Shown here one piece after another: positions 9,966 through 22,578 of a stretch of 64,000 bases of DNA. A model generated the notes under the pieces. That model ran no database searches and had not been told where the DNA came from. It saw only the letters and a list, made by a program, of their open reading frames with translations. A program made the position numbers and the translations under genes. Position 1 is the first letter of the stretch; the number at the start of each line of letters is the position of its first letter. The stretch comes from Parastagonospora avenae f. sp. tritici 18332-5 (taxonomy: Eukaryota; Ascomycota; Dothideomycetes; Pleosporales; Phaeosphaeriaceae): assembly GCA_022559985.1 (NCBI GenBank), contig JAFJTR010000043.1:124001-188000 (forward strand), read 5' to 3'.

Positions 9966-12900
9966 ATGTCTCTTCCGGCACTGCAGCAGAATGCGTACCC
10001 AGGGCCGGGCTATCCAGGCTCCCCTGCAGCAAGTCACGGCGACCTCGTCGTGGCCGGCGCGCAAAGCACAAACATCACCAAACGGCGCGCCGACGACCAG
10101 CGACGCCTACGACGGGTCAAGGATTCGAGGGAGCAGTTGAAGAGCAGGACACGGGCACGCGCTGCGAGTAACGGCACCATTGAGTCGTCGACGACGAATT
10201 CCACCGCTGCCGGCCGCTCCTACACCGTCGCGAATGTGCACGCCGGCGTCATCTATCTGAGGTGGGTAATTTCTGTTATCTGGTGTTGTTTGGGCACGTG
10301 AAGCGAGGCGAGGTGAAGTGAGAGTGACAGTGAGAGGGAGATCAACGAGGAAGGAGCCACCCACCGCCTATTCTTATTCTCCCATACGACATTAGACGAC
10401 ATCTCCAACGTCCAGCCAACACTGACACGCCATGCAGACCCGTCAACCGCCCGGGCAACCAGCGCTCCCGCCCGCAGCCGGATCCCTTCGTCTTCCCGCC
10501 ACAGACGCCGCCCGACAGCGCAACGCACGACAGGTACCTGCGCCCGACGAGCAATGAGTGGGAGCAGAGTCTGTATGGTGCCAGGACTCCGCGCTCCGAA
10601 CCCACCCCGCCGCCTCCGCTGCCCTCTGTAGGCCCAGAGGATGCCTCGACGACGACACAGCAACCGCCCCCAGAATCTGCTGGCGCACGCCCACTCGCCC
10701 ACGTCCGGTCGCATTCCTTCTCCACCGTCGACGAGCACACGGTGACGTCCCTCAGCAACGAGCCCGGCACCTTCAAGGTCGTCATTGAGCGCGCCCCCTT
10801 TGGCCGCCCCAAGACGGCAGACACAACCAACTACCCGCTGCTCGAAGTCCCCATCCCCAGCTATAAGCTGGGCACGCCGCGCTTCAGCCACCGCGGCACC
10901 CTCGACCTGCGCAGCTCCGTCTACACGGGCACCTCCACCAACGACGAATTCTCCAACTCGCTGCTTACCCCCCAGCACGCCGCCAACCACTCCTTCATCT
11001 CATCCCGACCGCGCTCAGACGCCTACTCGCCCATCCCACACCGGTACCGCGCCACCATGGACCGCCCGCCGATGCCCACCTCTGCACCCTCCTCTTCCCG
11101 CGTCTCCCAGGCGCCAATTGGACCCCGCCTGTACGATGCGCTCACTGCGAACCCCGACGACTCCACCATTGTTCGATTCTCCCCGACCGGCGAGATACTA
11201 GCCGCCACCCCCTCGCGCCTCGTCGCCCACATCACCTCCCCGAGCTTCCTCGACTACGAACTGCTCTCCGACTTCTTCCTCACCTTCCGCGCCTTCCTGT
11301 GCCCCAAGGACCTCGTGGCCTACCTCATCTCCCGCCTGCGATGGGCCGTGGATCGACAGGACGACTTTGGCCGAATTGTGCGAGTGCGGACGTTTGTAGC
11401 ACTGCGCCACTGGATCTTGAACTACTTCGTCGATGACTTTGTGCCAGCCTACACGCTGCGCACCTACTTCTGTGAACTCGTCAACAGCTTGTACAATGAT
11501 CTACGGATCCTCGCAGATAGGGGCGGGGGCGATATCAAGATTGTTGGCGAATTGAAAAAGTGCTGGAGACGCACATGCGCCATGTACTGGGAGACGGACG
11601 ATGGCATTGCCCAAAACTCCCCAGATGAGGAGCTGCTCCCAGGAGGTCACCCTGGTTCACAAACATCCATGGAGGAATACGTTCGGACCGCACCACCTCC
11701 CACCACCCCCAGGCGATTAACCGATCGCGATACCAAGGAAACCATGGGCTCGAATCCCAGCGACCACTTTGCCAGCCGGCACATGGAATGGGCGCAGCGA
11801 GCTCGTCATACGCCACAGAACTCGTTCAGCTCGCCATATTACCCCTCGCAGGAGTACCAAACAGAGGCGGTGCCATTGTCCCCCGCCAGTGAACAGAGCA
11901 TGCACGTCCTGTCATGCTCGATCCCAATGCGGAGTCTGAACAAATCAGAACAAGCCATTGATCTCCCTCTGTACCCGCATCCCGTCCCAGCTGGTACTGC
12001 TCGTGTGGCCGCCGCTCCACAACAGGTCGTCTCAGCCAAGAAGGTCAATCGACCATCACATGCGCACAAGCGGAGTGGAAGTTTCTCTGACGCGCTGAGG
12101 GATAGTAGGATGCCATTATCATTACCAAAGCACACTTCGCCAGAGACAGCGGCGTCAGTGGTGTCCAACATGCCAGGAAGTCTCGTCCGTGGTGGATTGT
12201 TCCAGCCCGGCTCGCCCTATGTCGAAACCAAGAGCCTTCGTCACGCAAGATCGCACGTTCAGCTAGAGGCCGAACATCCAGCAGCGCAAGACGCCACGTT
12301 CAATCCTCACGGCCCAGGCATGAAGAAGATCTTTGGGAGTGTCCGACGAGCCCTGAGCACTAGACAGTCACCTGGGTCAACCCCGTATCTCGGCGCCCTG
12401 TCGAGCCATCGGCAGCCACACTCGCCTCGATCTTCCAACTCCGGTCCCATTTCAGCAAGTGCCGGGGCAGTGCAGAAACGACGCACAACCCGGACCCGGC
12501 CGCAAGTGAGGATAGATCTGCTGGCTTCGCAGGTCGTTGAAAGCTTCCGGGCCGCGGTCCAAGAAGAGCTGGAGAACGAAGGTCAGCTAGGCCACGGTAC
12601 CAATCCGCCGGGCCTAGGAGGATTCGAGTTTGAGTTTGAAAGACAAAATGCTGCGAACTCAGACCGCGAAGGCTCGACCCGAAAGTTCGATCCGCGCGTG
12701 CACAGCAACATTACCAGCGGCAGCAAGTCGATACTCATAATCGACGACACTGGTGCTCCGCCTTTGCCTCTGATGACAGGTGCTTTACCGACGGCCGCCC
12801 AAGAGAAGGTGGCTGGGAAGGAGCCCGAAGTCCACGAGCGAGACATCTCCATTGACGTGCGGACGGTTGATGAAAATGAAAACGCAGTCCGAAGATCTGA

Positions 12901-15262
12901 GCTATACGAGGATCCGGAACCTTTGCCAGCCAAAAGTGAACAGCGCGAATCTCGTAACGTAGCACAACGTCCTCCACCGCGATTGAGACGATCCACGTCA
13001 GAGGGAAGGGAACCAGAACAGATGCACTCTTTCCGACGCCGTGTGTCTACAAAGATGTCCATGGCGCGTGTCTCCTTACGACGACACGCTTCACATAACA
13101 GTATATTGAGCCGACGGCGAGGTCAGGACAGCGTTGCGACATTCCAAACCATGTCTTCGAACAACGACCCGTTCTTCCTTGACACTCCGACTGGTGTGCC
13201 GGCCGCCCCAACACGCCAGCTCCGTCGACGGCCAGGCGGCGACCTTCGCGCTGCGGACAACATCAACGATCTGCAGCACATGCAACGACCGCATTCCACA
13301 GGGTCGGTCTCCAACCATACTCATTCCGTGACAAACTCAGTCATCCTGCGTACAGAACGCTTCATCGACCCGTCACCAGAGCCCAACCAGCAAACAGGGC
13401 CAATCGAGGTAGAGCTACCACCGAAGAAGGCCATATCTTTGGTGTCCACACACTCTTCACAACCAAACCTGCGTCCCTCGTTCGAAGCAGAAGTGGCCAA
13501 GCTTGCGGCACTTCCGGACGACACAGACGACGAAGGAGGAGTCGAGTCCGCGCTTATGAAGCTCGAGGGGCGATATGAGAAGACTTCTTCGAGCAATGCG
13601 TCCTCTACAGGCACTGTCGAAGTGGACTACTACAAGCCAAGTGGCGCTCCTCGCGAACGTGGCCACCAACAGCAGCCGTCAGAGGTTACTATAGATGACA
13701 GCACAGACGATGTCTTGCACCGACCACTTGAGGTACCCAATCAGGATGGTCAAGACATGTACCGACTGTCGGGTGAGAATTTTAACCGACGCATGCCAGC
13801 AGTCAGATCTCAAGGGGGCTCAGAAGACTCATACTCGTCCATTCCCCTCCTTGACCGTGGCATCAGTGGCGTGGTAGACCCGCAGCGAGCCAATACCCTC
13901 GACACCATGCGATCTTCGGCTAAACCATCGCCCCTGCAGGTTGCCACTAATCTCTCGCCTCAAGCTGCGCGAACAATGTCATCGAGTTCGTCGCTTGAAT
14001 ATGTCGTCGAGACTGACAGTATGAAGAAGTTGCGAAGCGGTATTGCGCAGCCACGGTCATCAGTTGCTCGTCAATCATTCCTTCTCGATGAGGACGAGGA
14101 TCTCAGTGACATGGATACGATAGGTGGGAAATCAGACAATACCAGTCATGGCAGTCACGGCGTGAGGAGCTTCTTCGAGGATGAGCCGGCCATGATTGAA
14201 CGCAACGCAGAGACCCTGCCAACAGCACATCCTATGCGCCATCCTCCCACACCACCCCTCACCGCGGATCGCCTCAAACACGCCACCTCCACTCCAACCA
14301 TCTTCGAGCGCGGTCTACCAACACCCGGACTCACTCCTACTGTTTCTGGGCTCAACAACCAGACCTTTGGATCTCCTGTCCGTTCAGTAGGATCACCAAG
14401 CGAGACGCAGGGCCAGGAAGAGCCATCAGCATCGCGAGCAATACACATGCCGTTCGTTCTAGCATACGATTCCGAGGTCCTCGCCCAACAGTTCACCGTC
14501 ATTGAAAGGGACGCGCTTGATGAAATTGACTGGAAGGAACTGATCGAGCTGCGCTGGAAACAGTCATCGCCCCAGATCCGCGACTGGGTGCACTACCTAC
14601 GGACTGAAGAAGCTCGAGGTGTGGACGTCGTCATCGCGCGCTTCAATCTAGTTGTTAAGTGGGTGGTTTCAGAGGTTGTCCTGACCGAGAACACACACGA
14701 GCGTGCTCGCTGCATTGTCAAGTTCATCCACATCGCGACGCATGCTCGACGCCTTCGAAACTACGCGACCATGTACCAGATCGCTATTGCACTCATCTCG
14801 AACGACGTCTCCAAACTCCGCAAGACGTGGGCATTAGTGCCTGCCGCCGAACTGCACGTCATGAAGGAGTTGGAGGGTATCGTGCAACCGCTCAAGAACT
14901 TCCACAACCTTCGTCTTGAGATGGAAACTACCACGGTTGACGATGGGTGCATTCCTTTTATTGGTATGTCAGTTTAACAAGTCTTCTTTCACATGCTAAT
15001 GAATACAGGCATCTACACACGCGATTTGATCTACAACGCTCAAAAGCCCGCTTTCATCGACGGACCTGTTGTCGATGGCGAGCGCATGGTCAATTTCGAG
15101 CGCCACCACACCGCGGCGACCATTGTCAAGAATCTCCTGCGCCTCCTCGAAGCCAGCTCCAAATACGTGTTCAAAGTCGAGCCCCACATCATCAGCAAAT
15201 GCCTCTGGCTCGCGGCATTAACTGACGATGAAATCAGCCGGCGCGCGCGCTTTTGTGAATGA
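9966..15262 (+). CDS. LTE1: Ras guanine-nucleotide exchange factor, Lte1-like
   Basis: Lte1 is a RasGEF-family regulator of mitotic exit and polarity in yeasts. Exons 9966-10261, 10438-14963 and 15009-15262 splice in phase: donors GTGGGT and GTATGT, acceptors GCAG and ACAG. The predicted product is 1691 residues. A RasGEF N-terminal domain lies at about 350-480 (LVAHITSPSFLDYELLSDFF onward). The catalytic RasGEF (CDC25) domain is at about 1435-1690. It includes FIHIATHARRLRNYATMYQI and a typical end, and the last intron interrupts it after CIPFIG. About 950 intervening residues are Ser/Pro/Arg-rich and look disordered, as expected for phosphoregulation. The two-domain layout at opposite ends is diagnostic for Lte1 rather than Cdc25. 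Which GTPase it serves here is inference. Confidence 0.88.
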
Positions 15263-15980
15263 TTGAAGATACCCTGACATATCATAACCCTACATATTTC
15301 CCCGTGCTGGCGTTTGAGCGAGCATTCTCCCGACATATCATATTCAACATGTATCTCTCTCCTTATCTCATTGGTAATACCCCTTCATCTGTATCTGGCA
15401 GCGCTGCATCAGCCCGACATGAATGACGACCTTGGATTTTTTCCTTTTTTTTGCTTGTTTGCATGGTCGTATTGCACTCGGGATCTAATAGCTCACGCTC
15501 TGAAGAATTGGTATTTTGGTATATAGTAAAGCGATTGCATGAGAAGGAGTATCATGGTCATAGTCAACAAGATAGCAAATGAAATTAATGCTGGATTTGT
15601 ATGTTTGCGCGGTATTCATGTCAGCTTAATGTGTTCGCGTCATCTTACCGTGACCGGTGCTGCGGTCAGGATAGGGCTGAGCTAATGCACCCCAGCGGCA
15701 CAAACGTGCCGAGTAGCATCGATTGGGAGAACCTCATGATCTGACGGCCCCCACACCGCGACATTGCGCCTTCCTGCTAGGCGTCAGGCTTCCCGCCATG
15801 CGGCTGTCAGAAGATGCATGGAAGCCTGCATGGCCCACATGCCAATCGCCATCTCGCAGCCAACGACTGACTACATGTACTCCCTCGGCCGCACAACTGC
15901 TGTTTGCGCCGCCGTTGCACAAAATACTGCAGCAAACAAGCTCCGTCAAGCCTTCGCAGTCGGACCGCTAGATTAGACAG
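15263..15980. other. LTE1-CorA intergenic region
   Basis: About 720 bp with no credible gene. The first part is T-rich and probably LTE1 3' UTR; the rest is the promoter of the transporter gene. Confidence 0.5.
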
Positions 15981-18294
15981 ATGCCCATGGCGGATTTGCA
16001 TTTGAACCGCGCGCGCAGCGAACCTCCTCCCTCTGTCACCGTCGAAGATACCGCCGCCGCCGAGAGTCCGAGCCCGACGATGGATGGTGAGTTGAGTTTG
16101 CGACACCAGCAGTAGCTTATTGTAGATGGTAGCTTACGCCCCGCCAGACCGTGCGCGCAAAGGCACATTCGGCTTCAACCACCGCCGCAAACACAGCCCG
16201 AACATCGAGTGGAAAGAGCACTGGAACCAAGATACCTGGGCGCAGGGCCGCGTGCTGCTCATCGACTACTGCGGGAAGGAACACTCGAGTTCGGGACGGA
16301 AGAAGATTGTCGCGCAGGAATTCCGCGACATCGATGCCCTGAGACGGTTTTATCGGAAAGAGGATCTTTCGGGCCAGGCGGCGCTCAGGGTCATTCATGT
16401 ACAGAATGCGAGTTGGGCGACGCGGTTCTTGCTCAGAAAATTTAATATTGACGCGAGTGATGATCTGGTGGGCACGACTTTTGGACGGTGGGCGCGGTAC
16501 GAGAGGCCGCAGCAGCGTGGGGGGAAGCCGGTGCTTAACGGTAAGACGTTTCGCACGCAGCGCGATCCGTGGAGAGGGATTAGTCGCGCGTCGTTTGGTG
16601 CGGATTACCTCAAGCATTATCCCAAGCGCTCGATTCATCCGCTGGGGGTGGCGCCGATGATGGAATTGAATCACTACGACGACGCGGACCAGCCGTGCTA
16701 TGGCTTCGATGTGTATGTGCAGCGGCTGTCGGTGTATGTGCAGCTGAGTGATGGGCGGCCAGGGCAGGCTGTTGATCCGGACATTCCGAATCCGTACAAT
16801 GAAGAGGCGTATGAGGAGTATCAGCGCTTGAAGAAGAGCTATGGGAATGTGGATGCGAATGTGCATCAGGAGCGGTATATCCCCAAGCTGCGGACGCTGG
16901 ACAATAGCAACACGGTGATCATCTTTGAGAACTCGCAGAGCGGGAGTGTCAAGGATACGCTGATTGGGGCGCGGCAGGAGTTGGAGAGTCGTTGGCGGAG
17001 ATTGACGTTCTATCTGCCGCGCGAGGATATGGAGAGCGACGACACGCTCGCGACGGAATGCATGGATTTCATCCTCAAGGACATTTTCAAGGCGCTGAGT
17101 TACAACTGGAATCGCTTCCTGGCGGCGTGCGAAACGCACGTGGGCATCCTCGAGGATAAAATCTACGAGAATCCCGCGGATGAGAGTCGCGCGCCTGAGC
17201 TGTGGAAGAATAGCGCGCAGTGGTTGAAGGTCGAGAGGCTGTTGTATATCCACGCGGATCTGTGCAGGGAGATGAAAGGCCACCTACACGATCTCGCGAC
17301 TGGCGATCCGAAAGACGACGAGCAATGGCTCGGCAGCGTCCCCGACGAACTCGACAAATTGACTGGCCAGTGGGATAGAGACATCATCGGCCCCACGTCC
17401 TCGCTATCCGACCTGATGTACAAATCCGTCGGGATCCGCGACGCGCGACACTCTTTACAGCTCGGGCTGAGCATGTGGCGCCTCTCCTGGATAACCTTCA
17501 TCTTCCTGCCACTAACCTTCACCGTCGGCTTCTTCGGCATGAATGTCGCCACCTTCGCCGACAACCCGCCGATAAAATGGTGGTTCATCACGTCGTTCCC
17601 CATCCTCGCGCTCGTGCTCATCCTCTGGTACGGCGTGAAGCACTCCCTCTCCACGCAGCGCCAGAACCCGCTGCGCCGCGGTGTCTACGAGGCGCTGTAC
17701 CACGAGCTCGCGACGCAGCATTCTGAGCTGTGGAGTCGCAAGGGCCCGCGCAAGGGCGTCGTGCCGGTGGGGTGGTGGAATGGAGTCAAGTGGCGGTTAG
17801 TCACGACGTGGTTCAGTCCTTCGAAGCTCTCGCTCGCGCCGCGGAATTACGACCCTGCGACGCAGGAATTCGGCGCGTGGAGTCGGTGCAAGCAGTATCT
17901 CGTGCGGAGGTGGCTTACTGACCTCCCCGTGCTCACTGCATCTTCACTACCTACTTCCTCCCCCACCGCATTAGCGTATGATGAAAACATGGATAAGGAT
18001 CTCGGCGCGGTGGGTGAGTTGCTGAGTATTGCGACGCCCGTGGCGATTGCAGAGTTGGATCCTACGGCAGCGAGTCGCCTGCAGAAGAGGGTGCCGGTGG
18101 AGAGGCTGAGGAGCTTGAGTCCGTCGGGGAGTGAGGGCGGGAGTGAGGGGAGGCCGGGGAGTAGTGGGGGGAGGAGCGGAGTTATGGTTGAGGAGAAGGG
18201 GAGTGAGGATGAGAGGGGAGGGAGTGGGGATGAGAGGGAGAAGAAAAGGAGGGATGAGGAAAGGAGGAAGAGGTTGGATGTACCTTCGAGGTAA
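15981..18294 (+). CDS. CorA-like Mg2+ transporter
   Basis: Membrane divalent-cation channel of the CorA superfamily. Exon 2 begins after an intron 16087-16132 (donor GTGAGT, acceptor GGTAG) if the gene starts at 15981, giving 755 residues. A simpler start at 16126 would give 722. The long cytosolic N-terminal region ends with helices rich in charged residues. Two membrane segments follow at the C-terminal side: LSWITFIFLPLTFTVGFF, then the GMN signature (FFGMNV), then a second segment in WWFITSFPILALVLILWYG. The tail is hydrophilic and Gly/Glu/Arg-rich. The GMN motif between the two helices makes the family secure. The ion and membrane are not shown by the sequence. The small first exon is the weak point, because its branch site is poor. 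Confidence 0.85.
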
Positions 18295-18554
18295 GTGGAG
18301 ATGGAGAGTCGTGGTGGCCGAATAGAGACGGAGTGTCGTGATTTAGAGTGTGGTGTTGAATCAAGAATACCTTGATTGGCACTTAGTCTACTGGCTGTGT
18401 GTGCATGCTGGTGGACTTCAGCGAATCGCCACGTCACTCCCACGTGCTGTACGCCGTGTCCAGGACTGCACATAGCTAAGTCAGCAGAAAACGCTTCCCG
18501 TCCTCGGTATATATTTTACACCTCTAATGTCCCTTCTCCTCTTCCTCATCCCAC

Positions 18555-19372
18555 AGAAATATCACTGTTCTTCCAAAAACTTTGCCGAACTTCAACATAT
18601 GTCTTTTCCCCTCTTCTTCTCCAAAATTACACCATGCTGAAACCCATGAGAAGATGCTCTCCAGCTCCTCAAAACAAGCACGTACCGGCATGATGGCTCT
18701 TCTCCTCCCTCTCTCCTTCTCAAAATGTGTAGAAAAAAACAAGATGTCGGAGCTCTCGCCTGCGACCACAAAAACGAAACCTAGGTGACGCATGTTGTCT
18801 CCTCGACTTTTTCCAAAAACAAAAAGGACCGAGATGAATTACGCATGTGCCGAGTTGAAGACATCCAGACGCGCGACGGATGGAAAAAGCAATGAGCTTA
18901 CTGCGAAATGACTTGTCTACTCCTCGTCCTTTATTCCACCAAAACCGATTGATGCAGACTTCGATGTCAGAGGCATGCTTGATGTGCCACATCTATTCTA
19001 CAAAAGCTATCGAGTACTCTCGGCATGTCTTTGCGCCTCCTCTGGTCTCCTATCTCATTCAAAAGAAGATGGGTCGAAATTTCTATGTTTGCGGCTCTCC
19101 TCCGCACCCTTCAAAATGCGGTGAATCGACTCCCTGGTCTGATCATCTTCGGCGCTCTTGGAACAAAATCAGCCTTCATTTGTGCAAATGTTTCCCTCCT
19201 GCCAAAACGAAAACATACATCATCTCGTAAACATGTGTCTGAGCATCTCTGAACCTTGGATCGTAAAAACAATGAGCTACTTCACAGATGTCAGTCCTTT
19301 CTCTTCTGCCGCAAAACACGAAGCTTGGCGCCACATGAGTGATTTCAAAAATACCAATTTGTTGGTCGTATG
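18555..19372 (+). repeat. degenerate array of ~45-60-bp units (pyrimidine tract, CAAAA, ATG)
   Basis: About fourteen to sixteen successive units share the order: pyrimidine-rich run, then CCAAAA or TCAAAA, then 10-25 mixed bases ending in CATG or GATG. Clear examples start near 18601, 18657, 18698, 18747, 18795, 18913, 19025, 19087, 19190, 19235 and 19290. Primary identity is low but the order recurs. Less regular units continue to about 19780. No open frame follows the unit structure, so I do not call it coding. Confidence 0.5.
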
Positions 19373-20919
19373 ATTTTCCGTGGACTTGGTCAATCACTAT
19401 GCAGGATAGCACACTCCTCATACGAGGCCGTGCATAAGCCTTGCGCTAAGGGATGGGGGTATATAACTCCCTCAGATCCTCTGCTCTTGTATCTTTACAT
19501 CAGACGCATTTGCCTTCGTGACCAAAAGATCGCAAAAACTGCTCCATGTCTGCGCCTGCTCTTATCTTTTTTTCAAAGCTACTACAACTTGATCAATGAA
19601 TTCTGCGTCTGAACCGGACGAAGTCTGTCGCGCTGCTTCTCCGCATTGCCGCTGAAATGAAAAACAATCTCAATTATGTCCTCTGGATTTGTCCTGAGTT
19701 GGCGAATATTGAGATACGATGGGTTTTATGTTCTTTGCTATCACTGGGATGTACTTCTTTCGTCACCAGCGATATTCAGTGTCTACCAAAATAGAAATCG
19801 ATGGCCTCAATGAGACTTTTTGCTGAGTGCCTGGTTTATAAACAAAGTATCACCAGGCGCGAGCAATGTTCCTGTGCGCCTTTACCCAACTAAAACATGT
19901 TAAGTTACCCTAGATATTCTTAAAAGCTTTTATAGAACTAGATAAGAATATGTTAGAGTCGTGTATATATTTAGACTCCCTTATAAACTTATAAGTATAA
20001 TCCTGAAAACCATTAGATCGCTTCGCGCATGTGTAGAGCGAACACGAATGTTGCCGCTGCCTAGTGGTGTCTAACAAGGCCCTGCATGAAGGCCGAATTC
20101 AAAACAAGCCAACGCCATAAACATAGACTGCGGCCTCATAGTCCATTAAAAGCTAAGACTCCGGAAACGCCAATCGTAAAGGCTATTTGAGCTCGTGCTT
20201 GAGGCGACCAACGGGCTATCTATATAACCTCGCCGCCCATTCTTCTCCTTCTCTTGTCATCCACAAATTTCCGGCTGTCCTAACACGAAGATGAGTAGAG
20301 TATATGACTACTGTTATGCTGCTTCTTGGGAAACCAATCCTGCATGCTGCGTCCAGAAAACAGCCGGTTCCAAATCCATGCAGGTGAAGGTGTGTTATAC
20401 GACTTTGGCACATAGTGATGCTTGCCAACGAACTGACTAGAGACCACATGCGCGAACACGTCTACCCTCAAGCATATCTCCGCAGACATTGAGGACTCTG
20501 CAGCTTGATGAAATCCAAAGTGAAGCTCCCCATAATCCCTATTGGTCAATTTACCCATCGGTATACCGATCAGACGCACTCGGGCCGCGCTTCAGCCCGA
20601 TCTGGCCCAATCTACGCCCTTGTTCACCGGTTTTATGCTGAGTCTGGCGCTATTCGCCAATGGGTACCATGGTGTCGCGTGGAGTATGAGGTCGATGGCA
20701 CAAGGCTGGCCAACGAGATGTGTGGACGCACAAGGCTGAAGAACCCGTCCAACTGCCAGCTCATACAAGCATGCGCACCCCGCACTGCAGAATAGAGTGC
20801 CAGCGCAGAGGGGCTGAGCATCATTTCGGAAGAGAGAGGAGTGGTAGGTTAAAGAGTAGCCTCGGTCGTGTGGGAGGAGGTAGCTTCTGAAGCAGTCGGT
20901 CCTCTCACGTGATTGTAAC
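19373..20919. other. gene-poor stretch with an A+T-rich patch
   Basis: This holds the tail of the degenerate array and an A+T-rich patch at about 19895-20010 (repeated TATA/TTAAG words), which resembles a RIP-mutated relic. A possible TATA box (tatataa) near 20218 precedes a 49-codon open frame at 20291 with no recognisable family. No gene is supported. The last few hundred bases are the BTB gene promoter. Confidence 0.4.
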
Positions 20920-22219
20920 ATGGCGCCATCTATCCCCGAAGGCCATGGTGAACCTCGCTTGGAACTTTCTGATGTGAAGAGGCAGACAGATTGCAATGGT
21001 TACCATGAAGATGCTAGGACAGTCCCCTCGTACGAAGTGTCGTAAGTTTGCCTACTTGAAACTCACAGCATTAAGCTCACAAACATGCAGACCCTACCAA
21101 GACACCAAGATCGTTTCGGTCCTCGTTGGAAGGGATGCAACACCCTTTACTATCCACAGCACTGTCATGGCCCAAAGCGAGGTACTAGCTGCCAAAGTCG
21201 CATCCAAGCGCAATGCGAACCAAGTGCTTGCACCCGAGCTGGACCATACTACCGCACACACGCTGGTCGGGTTCATGTACACCGGAAAATACGATGAATT
21301 GTCTTTGTCAAAGGAGTCGACACAATCTGCGGTGTCGGTTTATGAGACGGGTACCTGCGTGTACTGCGCTGCTGTACGCTACCAGTTGGCAGGCCTTGTC
21401 GACTTGGCCAAGGAGAAGATCATGTCGTCGGATGAAGGAGTGAGCATCTCGGACATCCTGAGGATAGCGAAAGAACAGGCATTCCCTCTTCTACCCGAAA
21501 ACGAAACATGGTATCCATCTTATCTCGAAGCCGCTATCAAGCGAGCAATGGCCGAGGACCCGGAGCCTTTCAAACATCCAGACTTTATCACCCAGGTTGA
21601 GGGCAACAGTAGGTTGCTCCAAATGGTGTGGAAGACAGTCATCAGCAGTTACGCTGGCGCGGCATCAACGCCAACAACAGGAGGAGGCGACCACCCCCCG
21701 ATGGATCACGAACAGGAGAAGTGTGAAGATGTTTTGACCTCCCAGAGCCAGCCTCCGGCATCAGTGGATGGATCTCAGACGACCGCCGTCGCGAACGACA
21801 CCCCAGTAGACCCGCCATCTCCAGAAATGTCTTACTATACCACTGCACCAGCTGCTACTTCCATTGAGAATTCTCTGAAGCTCGACGATATTGAGCCGTA
21901 CACCGACGAACTCGACTTCAAGAAGAGTACGACGTTCCAGAAGATGAACAAGAACGAGTCCATGGCGATTAAATCAGCTGCGATAGCCATCAATCAGGGA
22001 AGATCAGCGCACAAGCGCTCCGACTCGGTGCTGCAAGTTGAAGATGCGGCGGCAAAGGAAGCCGATGATGTTGCAGAAGAATCTACGGAGAAAGCTGAGG
22101 CCGTCGAAAAGCTTGAGGAGTCCTCGCCTTTGGTAGCTGATGGATCAGTTGATGCAACCACTGCGTCGAAGAAGTCCAAGAAAAAGAAAAAAGGTGGAAA
22201 GCCGTCTACTGTTTTTTGA
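20920..22219 (+). CDS. BTB/POZ domain protein
   Basis: Predicted 416-residue protein from exon 1 (20920-21041) and exon 2 (21091-22219). The intron has a GTAAGT donor and a GCAG acceptor and restores a seamless frame (EVS then PYQDTKIVSVLVG). The BTB fold lies at about residues 40-150: VSVLVGRDATPFTIHSTVMA, then the FMYTGKYDE helix-strand block, then YQLAGLVDLAKEK. The C-terminal half is acidic and Ser/Thr-rich, ending in a Lys-rich stretch (KKSKKKKKGGK) that could be a nuclear localisation signal. Fungal BTB proteins of this type are common and mostly uncharacterised. Some serve as Cul3 adaptors, but nothing here shows that role. Confidence 0.8.
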
Positions 22220-22578
22220 TGACCAGGAATGACGTTTGGTTATGACCGACACAATAGCTGTTTATGAACATGTAGCTTACACTCTACCCTGGGTAGATCT
22301 ATCTTAGCAACACATAAATGGGACATTGAACGTAGCCTCAAGGTTGATTTTGCCTACTAACATGGCCCGGCGCTAATGTGCTACACCGGGTTGGTGCCAG
22401 GTCTGTGCTCACGCCGACACAGATGCCACTTGCATCTGCTACCAAACTCACACGGAGCACGGAGCACGGAGCACCAGCCACCCATGATCTCACGTTGCCC
22501 CATTCCAGCGCAGCACACCAAGAATGAATTATTGTCAAGTCACGAAAAATTCGGCAAGAGCAATATTCACTGACTTTC

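Noticed and set aside
16117..17283. Long open frame (388 codons) on the minus strand
   Set aside because: It is the exact antisense of the CorA-like gene, explained by high third-position G+C there; its translation has no family character.
18555..19372. C/D-box snoRNA cluster as explanation of the array
   Set aside because: GATG words recur but paired C (RUGAUGA) and D (CUGA) boxes with terminal stems are not found.
20291..20440. 49-codon frame with four Cys behind a TATA-like box
   Set aside because: No signal peptide, no family, surrounding region is gene-poor; insufficient to call a gene.
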